DNA from: Candidatus Sumerlaeota bacterium
GTDB lineage: Bacteria > Sumerlaeota > Sumerlaeia > Sumerlaeales > Sumerlaeaceae
Direction of reading: 5' to 3'
Assembly: GCA_026398535.1 (NCBI GenBank)
Contig: JAPLSQ010000026.1
Location: forward strand, 1 to 55,635
DNA: 55,635 nt
The notes below the pieces were generated by a model. It was not told where the DNA came from. It made no database searches and worked only from the letters and a program-made list of their open reading frames with translations. A program made the translations under genes and the position numbers. Below are positions 1 through 7,944 of this stretch, piece by piece. How positions within the stretch are numbered: the stretch's first letter is position 1; each line of letters opens with the position of its first letter.

Positions 1-1232
1 ACACCCTGCGGTTGTGGGACAGCCAAAGCGGTGCGTGCCTGGCGACCTTCGAGGGGCACACGGAGTTGGTCTGGGGCGCGCTGGAACTCTCCGACGGGCG
101 GCTGCTCTCGTGGTCAGGGGATCACACCCTGCGGTTGTGGGACAGCCAAAGCGGCGCGTGCCTGGCGACGTTCGAGGGGCACACGGATTCGGTCTGGGGG
201 GCGCTGACGATGGCCGACGGTCGGCTGCTCTCGTGGTCACACGACAAAACCCTGCGGTTGTGGGACGACCGGACCGGCGCGTGCCTGGCGACACTCGAGG
301 GACACACGAAATCGGTCGAAGGCGCGCTGGCGCTGGCCGACGGGCGGCTGCTCTCGTGGTCACACGACCACACCCTGCGGTTGTGGGACGGTGAAAGCGG
401 CGCGTGCCTGGCGGCGCTCGAGGGGCACACCTACTCGGTTTACGGCGCGCTGGAACTCTCCGACGGGCGGCTGCTCTCGTGGTCATGGGATGACCCCCTG
501 CGGTTGTGGGACAGCCAAAGCGGCGCGTGCCTGGCGACGCTGAAGGGGCACGAGGGTGGGGTCGAAGGCGCGCTGGCGCTGGCCGATGGGCGGCTGCTCT
601 CGTGGTCGAGGGACAACACCTTGCGGTTGTGGGACGGCCGTAGCGGCGCGTGCCTGGCGACGCTCGAGGGGCACACGAAATCGGTCGAAGGCGCGCTGGC
701 GTTAGCCGACGGGCGGTTGCTCTCGTGGTCAGAGGACTCGACACTGCGGTTGTGGGACGGACAGAGCGGCACATGCCTGGCGACGCTCGAGGGGCACGAG
801 GGTATGGTCTGGGGCGCACTGGAACTGGCCGACGGTCGGCTGCTCTCGTTGTCGGACCACACCCTGCGGTTGTGGGACGGCCGGAGCGGCGCGTGCCTGG
901 AGGTGGTCGACGAGAAGGACGCCAACAGACTGCACTCGGAGTGGTGCTTCACATGCGCGAAGGCGGTGAATTCCCGCCTTGTCGAGGGCAGGTTCGCCAT
1001 CGTCTCCCCGGGTCGCTCCGCGCGCCTGATACATGCTGCCCTGCCTGCCGCTGTCGCAACTTGGAATGCCGACTCCGACGCGGAAGCCCACCACCTCCTA
1101 CCAGACGGCACTACCTGCGTCACGCTCGCCTCCGGCCAAGTCTGCTTCCTCCAACTCCACCACGGCAACCGCCGCGTCACGCTGGACGAACTGAAGGGGC
1201 TGCTTCCGATTTCGCGAAAGGAGTCGCCCTGA
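1..1232 (+). CDS. WD40-like repeat protein, 3' part only
   Basis: The frame is open from the first bases of the window, so the true start lies upstream; 409 residues are visible. It holds seven complete 40-41-residue repeats beginning WDxxSGACLATLEGH and ending in a DGRLLSWSxDxTLRLWD-type strand, then a truncated eighth copy. This is the WD40 signature (GH near the start, WD-like closure), so a beta-propeller acting as a protein-binding scaffold is expected. The last ~110 residues, from VVDEKDANRLHSEW, are unique sequence with two cysteines and no domain I recognise. The repeats are nearly identical at DNA level, which implies recent duplication. In many bacteria such arrays form the sensor half of large NTPase or kinase proteins; whether that holds here depends on the missing N-terminus. 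It is convergent with rmuC. Confidence 0.85.
   Translation, partial: TLRLWDSQSGACLATFEGHTELVWGALELSDGRLLSWSGDHTLRLWDSQSGACLATFEGHTDSVWGALTMADGRLLSWSHDKTLRLWDDRTGACLATLEGHTKSVEGALALADGRLLSWSHDHTLRLWDGESGACLAALEGHTYSVYGALELSDGRLLSWSWDDPLRLWDSQSGACLATLKGHEGGVEGALALADGRLLSWSRDNTLRLWDGRSGACLATLEGHTKSVEGALALADGRLLSWSEDSTLRLWDGQSGTCLATLEGHEGMVWGALELADGRLLSLSDHTLRLWDGRSGACLEVVDEKDANRLHSEWCFTCAKAVNSRLVEGRFAIVSPGRSARLIHAALPAAVATWNADSDAEAHHLLPDGTTCVTLASGQVCFLQLHHGNRRVTLDELKGLLPISRKESP
15..872 (+). repeat. Seven tandem 123-bp coding repeats (WD40 units)
   Basis: Units begin at the TGG (Trp) codons at 15, 138, 261, 384, 507, 630 and 753. Six are exactly 123 bp; the seventh is 120 bp, an in-frame loss of one codon. 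A partial eighth unit starts at 873. Neighbouring copies share long identical stretches, for example the segment coding ADGRLLSWS. Confidence 0.9.
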
Positions 1233-1402
1233 ATCCCTGCGGCGGGGCCCGGTTCGCGCCCGTTCGCGCCGTGTGTCTCTCTCCCACTCAGTGGCCTTCG
1301 GAGAAGTTGGGGTTCCAGTCGCGCCACCGTCGCTCGCAGTCTCCCGGTTTGGGGGGCAATTGGGGCCGCTTGCGGGTGCCGGAATGACGGTATTTTATTC
1401 CG

Positions 1403-2956
1403 TCACTCGCCCCCGGATTCGTGCCGCGCATCCCCTGCGCCGGGCTCCGGCCGTTCCCAGTCGGGGGCGCTGAGGATGCGGGGGGTGTGGTCGACCTGGT
1501 CGAGCGATTCGATCTCGTCCTTGCCGGCGATACCGAGTTCGCGGAAGCGTCTTGCGCCGGGCAGGACGCGCGACTCGAGGTTGCCGATGGCGCTGTTGTA
1601 TGCCTGCACTGCGCTGCCGAGGTTTTTGCCGAGTCTTTCGAGGTGCACGGTCATTTTGCACACGCGCTCGTAGAGTTCCGCACCGAGGTTGCTGATCTCC
1701 TGGGCTTGTTCGGCGATCTGTTCCTGCTTCCATCCGTAGGCCACGGCCTTGAGGAGGGCGATGAGGGTGGTGGGTGTGGCGAGGATGACGTTGCGGCCCA
1801 CGCCGAAGTCGATGAGCGCGGGATCGCGGTCGAGCGCGGCGCTGAAAAACGACTCGCCGGGCAGGAAGAGCACGACGAAGTCGGGCGCATTATCGAATTG
1901 GCCGGCGTACGACTTGGCGCCGAGTTTCTCGAGGTGTGAGCGCACCTGGCGCGCGTGCTCGTCGAGTTTCTGCATGCGGATTGCGTCGTCGGTCGCCTCG
2001 ATGGCTGCGAGGTAGGCCTCGAGCGGCACCTTGGAATCGATGACGATGTCGCGGTGATTGGGCAGATGGACGATCATGTCGGGACGCAGGCGGCCGTCGT
2101 CGGTGGAGCAGCTCTTTTGCTGGACAAAGTCGCAATGCTCGACCATGCCGGCCAGTTCCACGGTGCGCTGGAGTTGGATTTCGCCCCAGCGTCCGCGCAC
2201 GTTGGGGCGGCGCAGGGCGCGGACCAGATTGGCCGTCTCGGTCTGCAACTGACTCTGGCCTGTTGAGAGTTGTCGGACCTGTTCGGTGAGCTCCGCGTAG
2301 GTCTTGGCGCGGTCGGTTTCAATCTTTTGCACCTTGGCGTCGAAACTGGCGAGAGTTTCGCGGACGGGTTTGACCAACTCGGTAATGGCCTGCTGGCGTT
2401 TATCGAGGTCGCCGCGGGCCCCCTCTTGGAACGTGGCGAGTGCGGCGTTGGCGAGGTCGAGGAACGACTGGTTGTTTTGGCGCAGCGCTTCTGCCGAGAG
2501 CGCCTTGAACGCATCGGACAATTTGACGCGCGCGTCATCTATGAGGGCCAGTTTCTCCTGCGCCGCGCGGCGCTCGCCCTCGGCCTGCTTCTGCAATGCG
2601 GCAAGCCGCTCCTTCAGGGCGGTGTTCTCGCCGCGCGTTGCGTTTAGGTTGGATTCCGTCTGGTTGGCGCGCGCGGCTTTTTCCCCGGTTGCTGCGTGGG
2701 CAGCCTTTTCGTCGGCCAGTTGAGCCTGCAGGCTCTGTGCCCGCGACAGTTCGGCGTTCAGTCTGCTCCTCAGTTCGGCTGTCTCCTTGTCAGATGCCAC
2801 GCAACGCTCGCTCAAAGTGGCCATCTCGCCCACCGTGCTGTTCGCCGCCTCGGCGCCCGCCTGCGCCATTTTCGCCCGCACCAGCAACCAAACAACGACA
2901 CCGCCGAAAACCAGCCCTGCGGCCATACTGAGCAAATATCCCAATGCATCCATCAT
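1403..2956 (-). CDS. rmuC: DNA recombination protein RmuC
   Basis: A 517-residue protein with an N-terminal membrane segment (about residues 4-27, ALGYLLSMAAGLVFGG), a long coiled coil (about 30-190) rich in Ala/Glu/Lys, and the conserved RmuC domain with VRGRWGEIQLQRTVELAGM and DSKVPLEAYLAA. RmuC is a predicted nuclease-fold protein that limits inversions at short inverted repeats. I chose the ATG at 2956 because GGAGG (2964-2968 on the complement) lies 7 nt upstream; the frame stays open a further nine codons, but no start there has a binding site. It stands alone on the minus strand, convergent with the WD40 gene. Confidence 0.93.
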   Translation of the reverse strand: MMDALGYLLSMAAGLVFGGVVVWLLVRAKMAQAGAEAANSTVGEMATLSERCVASDKETAELRSRLNAELSRAQSLQAQLADEKAAHAATGEKAARANQTESNLNATRGENTALKERLAALQKQAEGERRAAQEKLALIDDARVKLSDAFKALSAEALRQNNQSFLDLANAALATFQEGARGDLDKRQQAITELVKPVRETLASFDAKVQKIETDRAKTYAELTEQVRQLSTGQSQLQTETANLVRALRRPNVRGRWGEIQLQRTVELAGMVEHCDFVQQKSCSTDDGRLRPDMIVHLPNHRDIVIDSKVPLEAYLAAIEATDDAIRMQKLDEHARQVRSHLEKLGAKSYAGQFDNAPDFVVLFLPGESFFSAALDRDPALIDFGVGRNVILATPTTLIALLKAVAYGWKQEQIAEQAQEISNLGAELYERVCKMTVHLERLGKNLGSAVQAYNSAIGNLESRVLPGARRFRELGIAGKDEIESLDQVDHTPRILSAPDWERPEPGAGDARHESGGE

Positions 2957-3399
2957 TTGATATCCTCCTATCCTATTTAACACTACTGGTGTTCGACGGC
3001 ATGAGCATAAGCGAGGAGTTTATTTTCGTTATCCCAATTCATTCATCACATGCGTACCCGGTTCACCATGATACCGAATTCGTTCACATAAGCGTCCTCC
3101 ACATCAAGATAAAATCCGCCTCCACCAGCGTCGCGTCAACGATCTTGGTCGACCCCTTGGCGCACGCCGATGCAGTGTTGTCCGAGCTGGAGCGTCACCG
3201 CAGCACATCCCATGCAATCAGCGCACAGACAGCTTCTCCAGAACCTCATGCTTGGGCGGACATGTGCGAAGACAAAACACTCGCCTTTACACGCGGCCAG
3301 CGCATTTTTCAGGCATGAAAATATTTTGAATGGATAAGGCGCGTATTTTGTAGGACATGGCGCGCACCTATCCGCGCATTCACTGATACGAAACCGATC

Positions 3400-3574
3400 C
3401 CCGGGCAAAACCATGCCCGGGCGCAGGTGGTTCATCCGCTGATAAAGCGGGGTGAATGCGCGAGCCGGGCTTGCTTAACGCGAGCCGTCAGGCAGGGGCG
3501 GCAATCCCTTAAATGGGGCAATGGTGAACCAGGCCCGAGCGGCCCACCTAAACCCTTGGGCGATCCCCGGCTCG
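3400..3574. repeat. Cluster of nested inverted repeats, possible structured RNA
   Basis: A 7-bp stem with an 8-nt loop (3400-3421) is followed by an imperfect TTCATCCGCT/AGCGGGGTGAA hairpin around 3431-3456. Then a perfect 9-bp long-range pairing of 3461-3469 with 3566-3574 encloses about 95 nt. It matches no RNA family I can name on either strand. Confidence 0.35.
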
Positions 3575-3701
3575 ACATAGCCAACAGGGTCGAATTGCCA
3601 TGAGGCTTTTCGTCTTTGCTTATAGCGGGAGTCCGGGCAAGCCAAAACCCGGCTCCGCACGAATCATTTCCCACCGCATTCCCCCGCCTTGAGCGTCATA
3701 A

Positions 3702-3737
3702 TCCACCCCAAAGCAGAGTCGTCTATGTTTTGGGGTG
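3702..3737. repeat. Perfect 10-bp inverted repeat
   Basis: CCACCCCAAA at 3702-3711 pairs with TTTGGGGTGG at 3728-3737 across a 16-nt loop. No T-run follows on either strand, so it does not look like a simple terminator. Confidence 0.5.
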
Positions 3738-3953
3738 GGTGGCGCGATGCAACTTGCTGGTTATAGTGAACTTTTTACGCAAGGACCGTTCATCTATCGG
3801 TCACATCCAAGTAAAGTAAGAGGGTGTGGCGGGAAATCATGACGGAGAAAGGAAAAACAAGAAGACAAATTCAGGTCAGTTGGCTTTTACGGTCTTCATC
3901 ATATTTACCGCTTTCTATCTTGTTTGGGCGGATCATGAAAGGAGATGTCTCAC

Positions 3954-4502
3954 ATGGGTGTGTGTGATGCAGCCGAGGATAAGACCAAAGTTGTCCAAGG
4001 GTATCTTGATTCTTTTTTTGTGCCGCGCTACTCTCCCGAATACGACTTGTTCTGGGGTCTGGACACTGGAGACCTTGAACTTGCGAGACGGGGGCTGGAA
4101 CAAGGCGCCGATATCAACCATGCGGATGGATTTATTCTGTTCTACGCAGCCAGGTTCGCCGACCTGTATCCCCTGACCTGGTGTTTTGACCATGGGGCAG
4201 ATGCCGCGACACAGGGCGGGGCGCTTGCCTTGGTGAAGGCCGCCAGATTGGGGTTGTGGGAACACGCAGACCAGCTCATATCAAAAGGCGCAAGCGCCAC
4301 ATTTCACAGGAGCCTGGCGCTGCAGTTCGCCGAGCAACATGAGTGGTTGCGCACCGTCAGCGTGCTTGTGCGCCATGGCGCCGATGTGCGCTGCCTGAGA
4401 AACCCGCGAGTGATCGAACATGTCCTCACCCACATTCATCACGAGTTGTCATACGAGGACAAGGCTTGCCTCGCGGGCAATCTGATACGCGACAGGCTGT
4501 AA
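3954..4502 (+). CDS. Ankyrin-repeat-like protein
   Basis: A 182-residue soluble protein with at least three ankyrin-type helix pairs: GDLELARRGLEQGADINHAD, LGLWEHADQLISKGASATFH and EWLRTVSVLVRHGADVRC. These follow the ankyrin pattern of GxxxxxxxLLxxGAD. A protein-binding role is inferred; no enzymatic domain is visible. The start at 3954 sits 9 nt after AAAGGAG (3938-3944); the earlier ATG at 3945 touches that site and is less likely. The next gene, a MoxR-like ATPase, begins 72 nt downstream on the same strand, so the two may be co-transcribed. Confidence 0.75.
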   Translation: MGVCDAAEDKTKVVQGYLDSFFVPRYSPEYDLFWGLDTGDLELARRGLEQGADINHADGFILFYAARFADLYPLTWCFDHGADAATQGGALALVKAARLGLWEHADQLISKGASATFHRSLALQFAEQHEWLRTVSVLVRHGADVRCLRNPRVIEHVLTHIHHELSYEDKACLAGNLIRDRL

Positions 4503-4574
4503 TGTTCCGGGTACAATGATGGGCTCGGGGCACTGATATGAAACCACTTATAATATTGGAAGGGATGGGTGAAA

Positions 4575-5699
4575 ATGAATGAAGCGATGACAACGAATGT
4601 CATCAGCACGGCCCAGGTGCGGTCGTCTTTGAAGCTCTGCTACGATGCGGGGCGTCTGCCGGTGATCCTCTGGGGCGCGCCGGGTGTCGCCAAATCGGCG
4701 CTCATCAGGCGGTTTGCAGAACAGGACCTGAAATTGCCGCTCGTCGACATTCGCCTGCCGCAGTATGACCCTGTGGATTTGAAGGGAATCCCGGGCATTG
4801 AAAATATCACGGTGAGCGAGAACGGCAGTTCGCGCAGCATGAAAGTGACGAAGTTCTTTCCGACAGACCTTCTTCCGGTGACCCCCGCGGTCATTGTCTT
4901 TGAGGAACTGGCAAACGCGCTGCCGGCGACCCAGGTCGTCTGCCAGCGCATCCTGCTCGAGCGTTCACTGGACACGGGTTGGGCGGCGCACGACCGGACG
5001 ATGATCATGGCCGCATCGAATCGCCGCAACGACCGCTGCGGCGCGAATATGCTGCTGCAGTCGATGGACAACCGCCTTGTGCACTTTGAAGTGGCGCCCG
5101 ATGTGCAGGATTGGCTCGAGTGGGTTGCCGAAGCCAAGCAGCAGGATGGGCCCATGCGAAAGGCGGCAACGCTCGTGTGCGCGTTCGTCAATTTTCGTCC
5201 GGAACTGGCGCACAAGTTCAATGCGGACATGGCTTTGCAGGACGTGCATGGATTTCCCAGTTTCCGCAGTTGGGAGCGTGTGATCGACCTGCTCACGACG
5301 TGCATGCGCTCGGGCAAGGATTTCTGCGCGGACGAAACATTGTCGGCATGTATTCGCGGATGCATCGGTGTGGCCGCGGGAAGCGAGTTCGACGCTTACC
5401 TGAAACTTCAGCGGCAACTGCCGATGGTCAAGCATATCGTTGAAGGGAACTCCTGGGAGCTGCCGCCGGCCGATCAGCTTGATGTGCGGTGGGCGCTCGT
5501 CGCCTGTCTCGCGAACTTCACATGCCGCGAGCATTATGGCGCGATTTGGGAGGCCGTCGAGAAACTGGAGAAGGGCGGCGCAGCCGACCTGGCTGTTGTG
5601 CTGGTGAAGCTTGCCAAGCAGGTTGACGCTCATTTCACAACAACCCGCCAATTCGATGAGTGGGCGTTGAAGCAATTCGAGAAAGGAGTTGTTGGATGA
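4575..5699 (+). CDS. MoxR-like AAA+ ATPase
   Basis: A 374-residue ATPase with Walker A GAPGVAKS at residues 34-41, a Walker B region VIVFEELANA in which the usual Asp-Glu is Glu-Glu, and a sensor-1-like SNRRND. MoxR ATPases act as chaperones that remodel or activate partner proteins, usually encoded next to a VWA-domain protein, as here. A GTG at 4569 is an alternative start; a purine-rich GGAAGGG (4558-4564) could serve either. The stop overlaps the next gene by four bases (ATGA), which indicates translational coupling. The ATPase fold is clear; the substrate is unknown. Confidence 0.88.
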   Translation: MNEAMTTNVISTAQVRSSLKLCYDAGRLPVILWGAPGVAKSALIRRFAEQDLKLPLVDIRLPQYDPVDLKGIPGIENITVSENGSSRSMKVTKFFPTDLLPVTPAVIVFEELANALPATQVVCQRILLERSLDTGWAAHDRTMIMAASNRRNDRCGANMLLQSMDNRLVHFEVAPDVQDWLEWVAEAKQQDGPMRKAATLVCAFVNFRPELAHKFNADMALQDVHGFPSFRSWERVIDLLTTCMRSGKDFCADETLSACIRGCIGVAAGSEFDAYLKLQRQLPMVKHIVEGNSWELPPADQLDVRWALVACLANFTCREHYGAIWEAVEKLEKGGAADLAVVLVKLAKQVDAHFTTTRQFDEWALKQFEKGVVG

Positions 5700-7072
5700 G
5701 CAATATAGCGCCGAAGCGCGGTGTCCGGCAACCACCGGAGGAACCGGCCGCACCGCTGAAAACTGACATGCGCGAACACATGGAAACAAGCGCGGCGGAT
5801 CGGATCATGACCGCCCGTTGCGCTCTTATGTTCAATGCCCCGTTCTTTGGCAGCCTGATCGCTCACCTGAAATTCCGCGCCATCTGGCCGGAGGACTGGC
5901 CGACGGGCGGAATTGCCACGGCGGGGACGGATGGTGTTGATTTGTTGTACAATCCGGCGTTCATCCTCAGCCTGTCCAACGGCGAATTGGCGGGAGTGCT
6001 TGTGCATGAGGTTCTCCATGCCGCACTTGACCATCCGTCACGCCTTAAAGACCGCGATTGGGAATTATGGAACGCGGCCTGTGATTACGTGGTGAATGGA
6101 ATGATCCATGCCTGCATCACTGATTCCATGGCGAAGAGGCCGGGCGCGAATCAGGCATGGGCGCCGGCTCAATGGTGTCTTCCGTCCGGCGCGCTGCACA
6201 ATTCGAATTACAGAGGCATGTCGGCCGACCATGTGTATGCGCGCTTGTCCAGCACGATCAAGAACGAGAAAGGAGGCTTGAGCATACTGAAATTGCGCAA
6301 AGGCATACGCAACTTCGCCGAACGGTTGTTGGAGGAGGCGATGCGTTTGCGGGTGACGTGGCTGATCCCCCCGAAGCCCTTGGCGGCCGCGGAAGATGCC
6401 GCCCGCCAGAAGCTGTGGGCAGAGCGCCTTTACCATAGCGGGATTGTGTCGCGTTTTCAGGGCAGCTTCCCGGCAGAATTGGTCAGGCTCATCAAAGGCA
6501 TGAAAACACCCGTTGTCGACTGGCGCTCGGTGTTGCGAACCGTGATGCTGGGGGCTGGCAAGAATGATTATTCGTGGGCAAGACCCAATCTGCGGCTTTT
6601 GTCCCAGAACTATTACCTTCCGGGCATGTACTCGCCCGAAATCGGTGAGATTGTCGTCGTCATCGACACTTCAGGCTCATGCTATAATGTGGCGTCGCGG
6701 TTTGTCTCGGAAATTGGCGCCATCCTCGAGGAGTTTCACGCGGTTGAGGTCCATGTCGTGACATGTGACGTCGAAGCGAAACACATCGGGGACTGGCGGT
6801 CTGGAGGCGAATGCCCCGACTTGGGGAAAGGCGTCGCACTCAGCGGATGGGGCGGCACGTCGTTCGTGATGCCGTTTGAACTTGTGCGCGAGAAACAGTG
6901 GCGCCCGGAGGCTGTTGTGTATCTGACGGACATGATGGGGATAATGCCGCCGCCCGGCCTTAACCCCGGGTGTCCCGTGCTTTGGGTGACGCCCGAGAAG
7001 TACGCCGCAATCACCGAAGTGCCGTTCGGGATGGTGCTTCCATTGATCAAAAATCTCAAGGAGGAGATGTGA
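5696..7072 (+). CDS. VWA-like protein with metallopeptidase-like domain (DUF2201 type)
   Basis: A 458-residue protein. The N-terminal half carries HEVLHAALDH (residues 104-113), an HExxH zinc-binding pattern with a further His, as in the putative metallopeptidase domain that precedes DUF2201. The C-terminal half holds VVVIDTSGSC with D324-x-S326-x-S328, the start of a VWA metal-ion-dependent adhesion site, and GWGGTSFVMPF further on. Known members pair with MoxR ATPases, and the four-base overlap with the ATPase gene fits a complex. The start at 5696 follows AAAGGAG (5682-5688). The likely role is as the adaptor or effector partner of the ATPase. Peptidase activity is only suggested by the motif. 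Confidence 0.85.
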   Translation: MSNIAPKRGVRQPPEEPAAPLKTDMREHMETSAADRIMTARCALMFNAPFFGSLIAHLKFRAIWPEDWPTGGIATAGTDGVDLLYNPAFILSLSNGELAGVLVHEVLHAALDHPSRLKDRDWELWNAACDYVVNGMIHACITDSMAKRPGANQAWAPAQWCLPSGALHNSNYRGMSADHVYARLSSTIKNEKGGLSILKLRKGIRNFAERLLEEAMRLRVTWLIPPKPLAAAEDAARQKLWAERLYHSGIVSRFQGSFPAELVRLIKGMKTPVVDWRSVLRTVMLGAGKNDYSWARPNLRLLSQNYYLPGMYSPEIGEIVVVIDTSGSCYNVASRFVSEIGAILEEFHAVEVHVVTCDVEAKHIGDWRSGGECPDLGKGVALSGWGGTSFVMPFELVREKQWRPEAVVYLTDMMGIMPPPGLNPGCPVLWVTPEKYAAITEVPFGMVLPLIKNLKEEM

Positions 7073-7073
7073 T

Positions 7074-7550
7074 ATGGACATGGTTGAGAACAATGACGAT
7101 TTGCGAACAAGCAGCAAAGATAAAGATGACGAAAAGTCTCAGAAAAGCCGCAAGCGTTCGCAGACGCCGGTGACGCGAATGCGCGAACGGCTGCTGAGGG
7201 AACCCATGCCGACGTATGCTGACCGGCGATATACCGGGATGTTTCGGTTTGTTGTGAAGCGGCCAGCCTCCTATGGCGATCCGCTTGCTCTGCTGAAGCG
7301 CCTGCCTCAGCGCCACGCGCAGGTGATTGACGCGCGCAGGCGAATGTTCACATATCATGCCTCGGGTGAGGGAGTGCCGGGGACAGTGAACGCGCAAGTC
7401 CAGGAGATCGAAGGCATATTCCACGCGGAGTTCCTGATCGCGAAGGAACTCTGCGAGTATTTGGGCTACACCGAACGATGGAAGGAGTTCGCTTGTTTGC
7501 AGGAAGGCATCATCAACAACAACGATCCGTGGGAGTTTTTTTTGGAGTAG
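7074..7550 (+). CDS. Hypothetical protein linked to the MoxR/VWA pair
   Basis: A 158-residue protein I do not recognise. The first ~35 residues are highly charged (DKDDEKSQKSRKRSQ) and probably disordered. The remainder is a predicted alpha-helical region with LLKRLPQRHAQVIDARRRM and a C-terminal segment ELCEYLGYTERWKEF. It starts 1 nt after the stop of the VWA gene, with AAGGAGG about 8 nt upstream, so it is the third gene of the same operon. No signal peptide or membrane segment is present. Position suggests it is a partner or substrate adaptor of the ATPase-VWA complex. Confidence 0.8.
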   Translation: MDMVENNDDLRTSSKDKDDEKSQKSRKRSQTPVTRMRERLLREPMPTYADRRYTGMFRFVVKRPASYGDPLALLKRLPQRHAQVIDARRRMFTYHASGEGVPGTVNAQVQEIEGIFHAEFLIAKELCEYLGYTERWKEFACLQEGIINNNDPWEFFLE

Positions 7551-7551
7551 C

Positions 7552-7644
7552 GGCAGCCGGCTTTCTTCCACTGAGCGCCAGAAGGTGCGCCTCGAAATCC
7601 CCATCGGCTTTCCTTTCGTGGACCCTCTGGCCTTGCCGGCTGCC
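7552..7644. repeat. 93-bp element bounded by 10-bp inverted repeats
   Basis: GGCAGCCGGC at 7552-7561 is the exact reverse complement of GCCGGCTGCC at 7635-7644. A second inner pair, GCCAGA/TCTGGC, lies inside. The element begins 1 nt after the stop codon of the preceding gene. The rest of the gap (7645-7944) is more AT-rich and shows no gene; the promoter of the secreted propeller probably lies there. Confidence 0.55.
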
Positions 7645-7944
7645 CAAGGCAACCACAACGACGACTGAATAGTGACTGAAAACGCAATGCGCATACTGAC
7701 AATACAAGTCTTACAAGACAAAATGTCGAAGTTGGGCTTATGAACAACATCATTAAATTTACTTTCATAATTTGATGCTTGACTCATGGCGTCTAATCCA
7801 CTTAGGACATCATCAAAATGTATGCGTCTTCGGCAATTTCATAGAATGCGCTTCTTGTCGTGTGTCGAATAATCGTTTATGATTGAGCTCACGATACGTC
7901 GCGCCGGCGGCCCATGCATAAAATTCCAAGGAGAAGCACCAATT

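Larger units (their letters stand above)
2957..3953. other. About 1 kb without a convincing gene; several inverted repeats
   Basis: Open frames on both strands here lack ribosome-binding sites, recognisable motifs and consistent coding texture. What is visible is secondary structure: CCCGGGC/GCCCGGG (3400-3421), CGAGCCGGG (3461-3469) pairing with CCCGGCTCG (3566-3574), and CCACCCCAAA/TTTGGGGTGG (3702-3737). The stretch from about 3826 could encode a short hydrophobic peptide (GQLAFTVFIIFTAFYLVW) from a GTG start, but nothing else supports it. It could be decayed coding sequence, a structured RNA, or the regulatory region of the ankyrin/MoxR module. Confidence 0.5.

Noticed and set aside
440..1327. 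Long open frame antisense to the WD40 repeats
   Set aside because: It exists only because the 123-bp repeats have no stops in that frame; the plus-strand WD40 reading is clearly the coding one.
1384..1404. TGACGG/CCGTCA hairpin next to the rmuC stop
   Set aside because: Only six base pairs, AT loop, and no T-tract; too weak to call a terminator.
2944..3318. Plus-strand frame overlapping the rmuC start
   Set aside because: No start signal, no motif, and it conflicts with the well-supported rmuC start.
3432..3674. Minus-strand frames in the 3.4-3.7 kb gap, one reading FDPVGYVEPGIAQGF and WFTIAPFKGLPPLPDG
   Set aside because: Two overlapping frames of similar length, no ribosome-binding site, no family; the region is dominated by inverted repeats.
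4549..4554. Perfect TATAAT just before the MoxR gene
   Set aside because: The position 17 nt upstream is GC-rich with no -35 box, and the predicted transcript would start almost at the ribosome-binding site.
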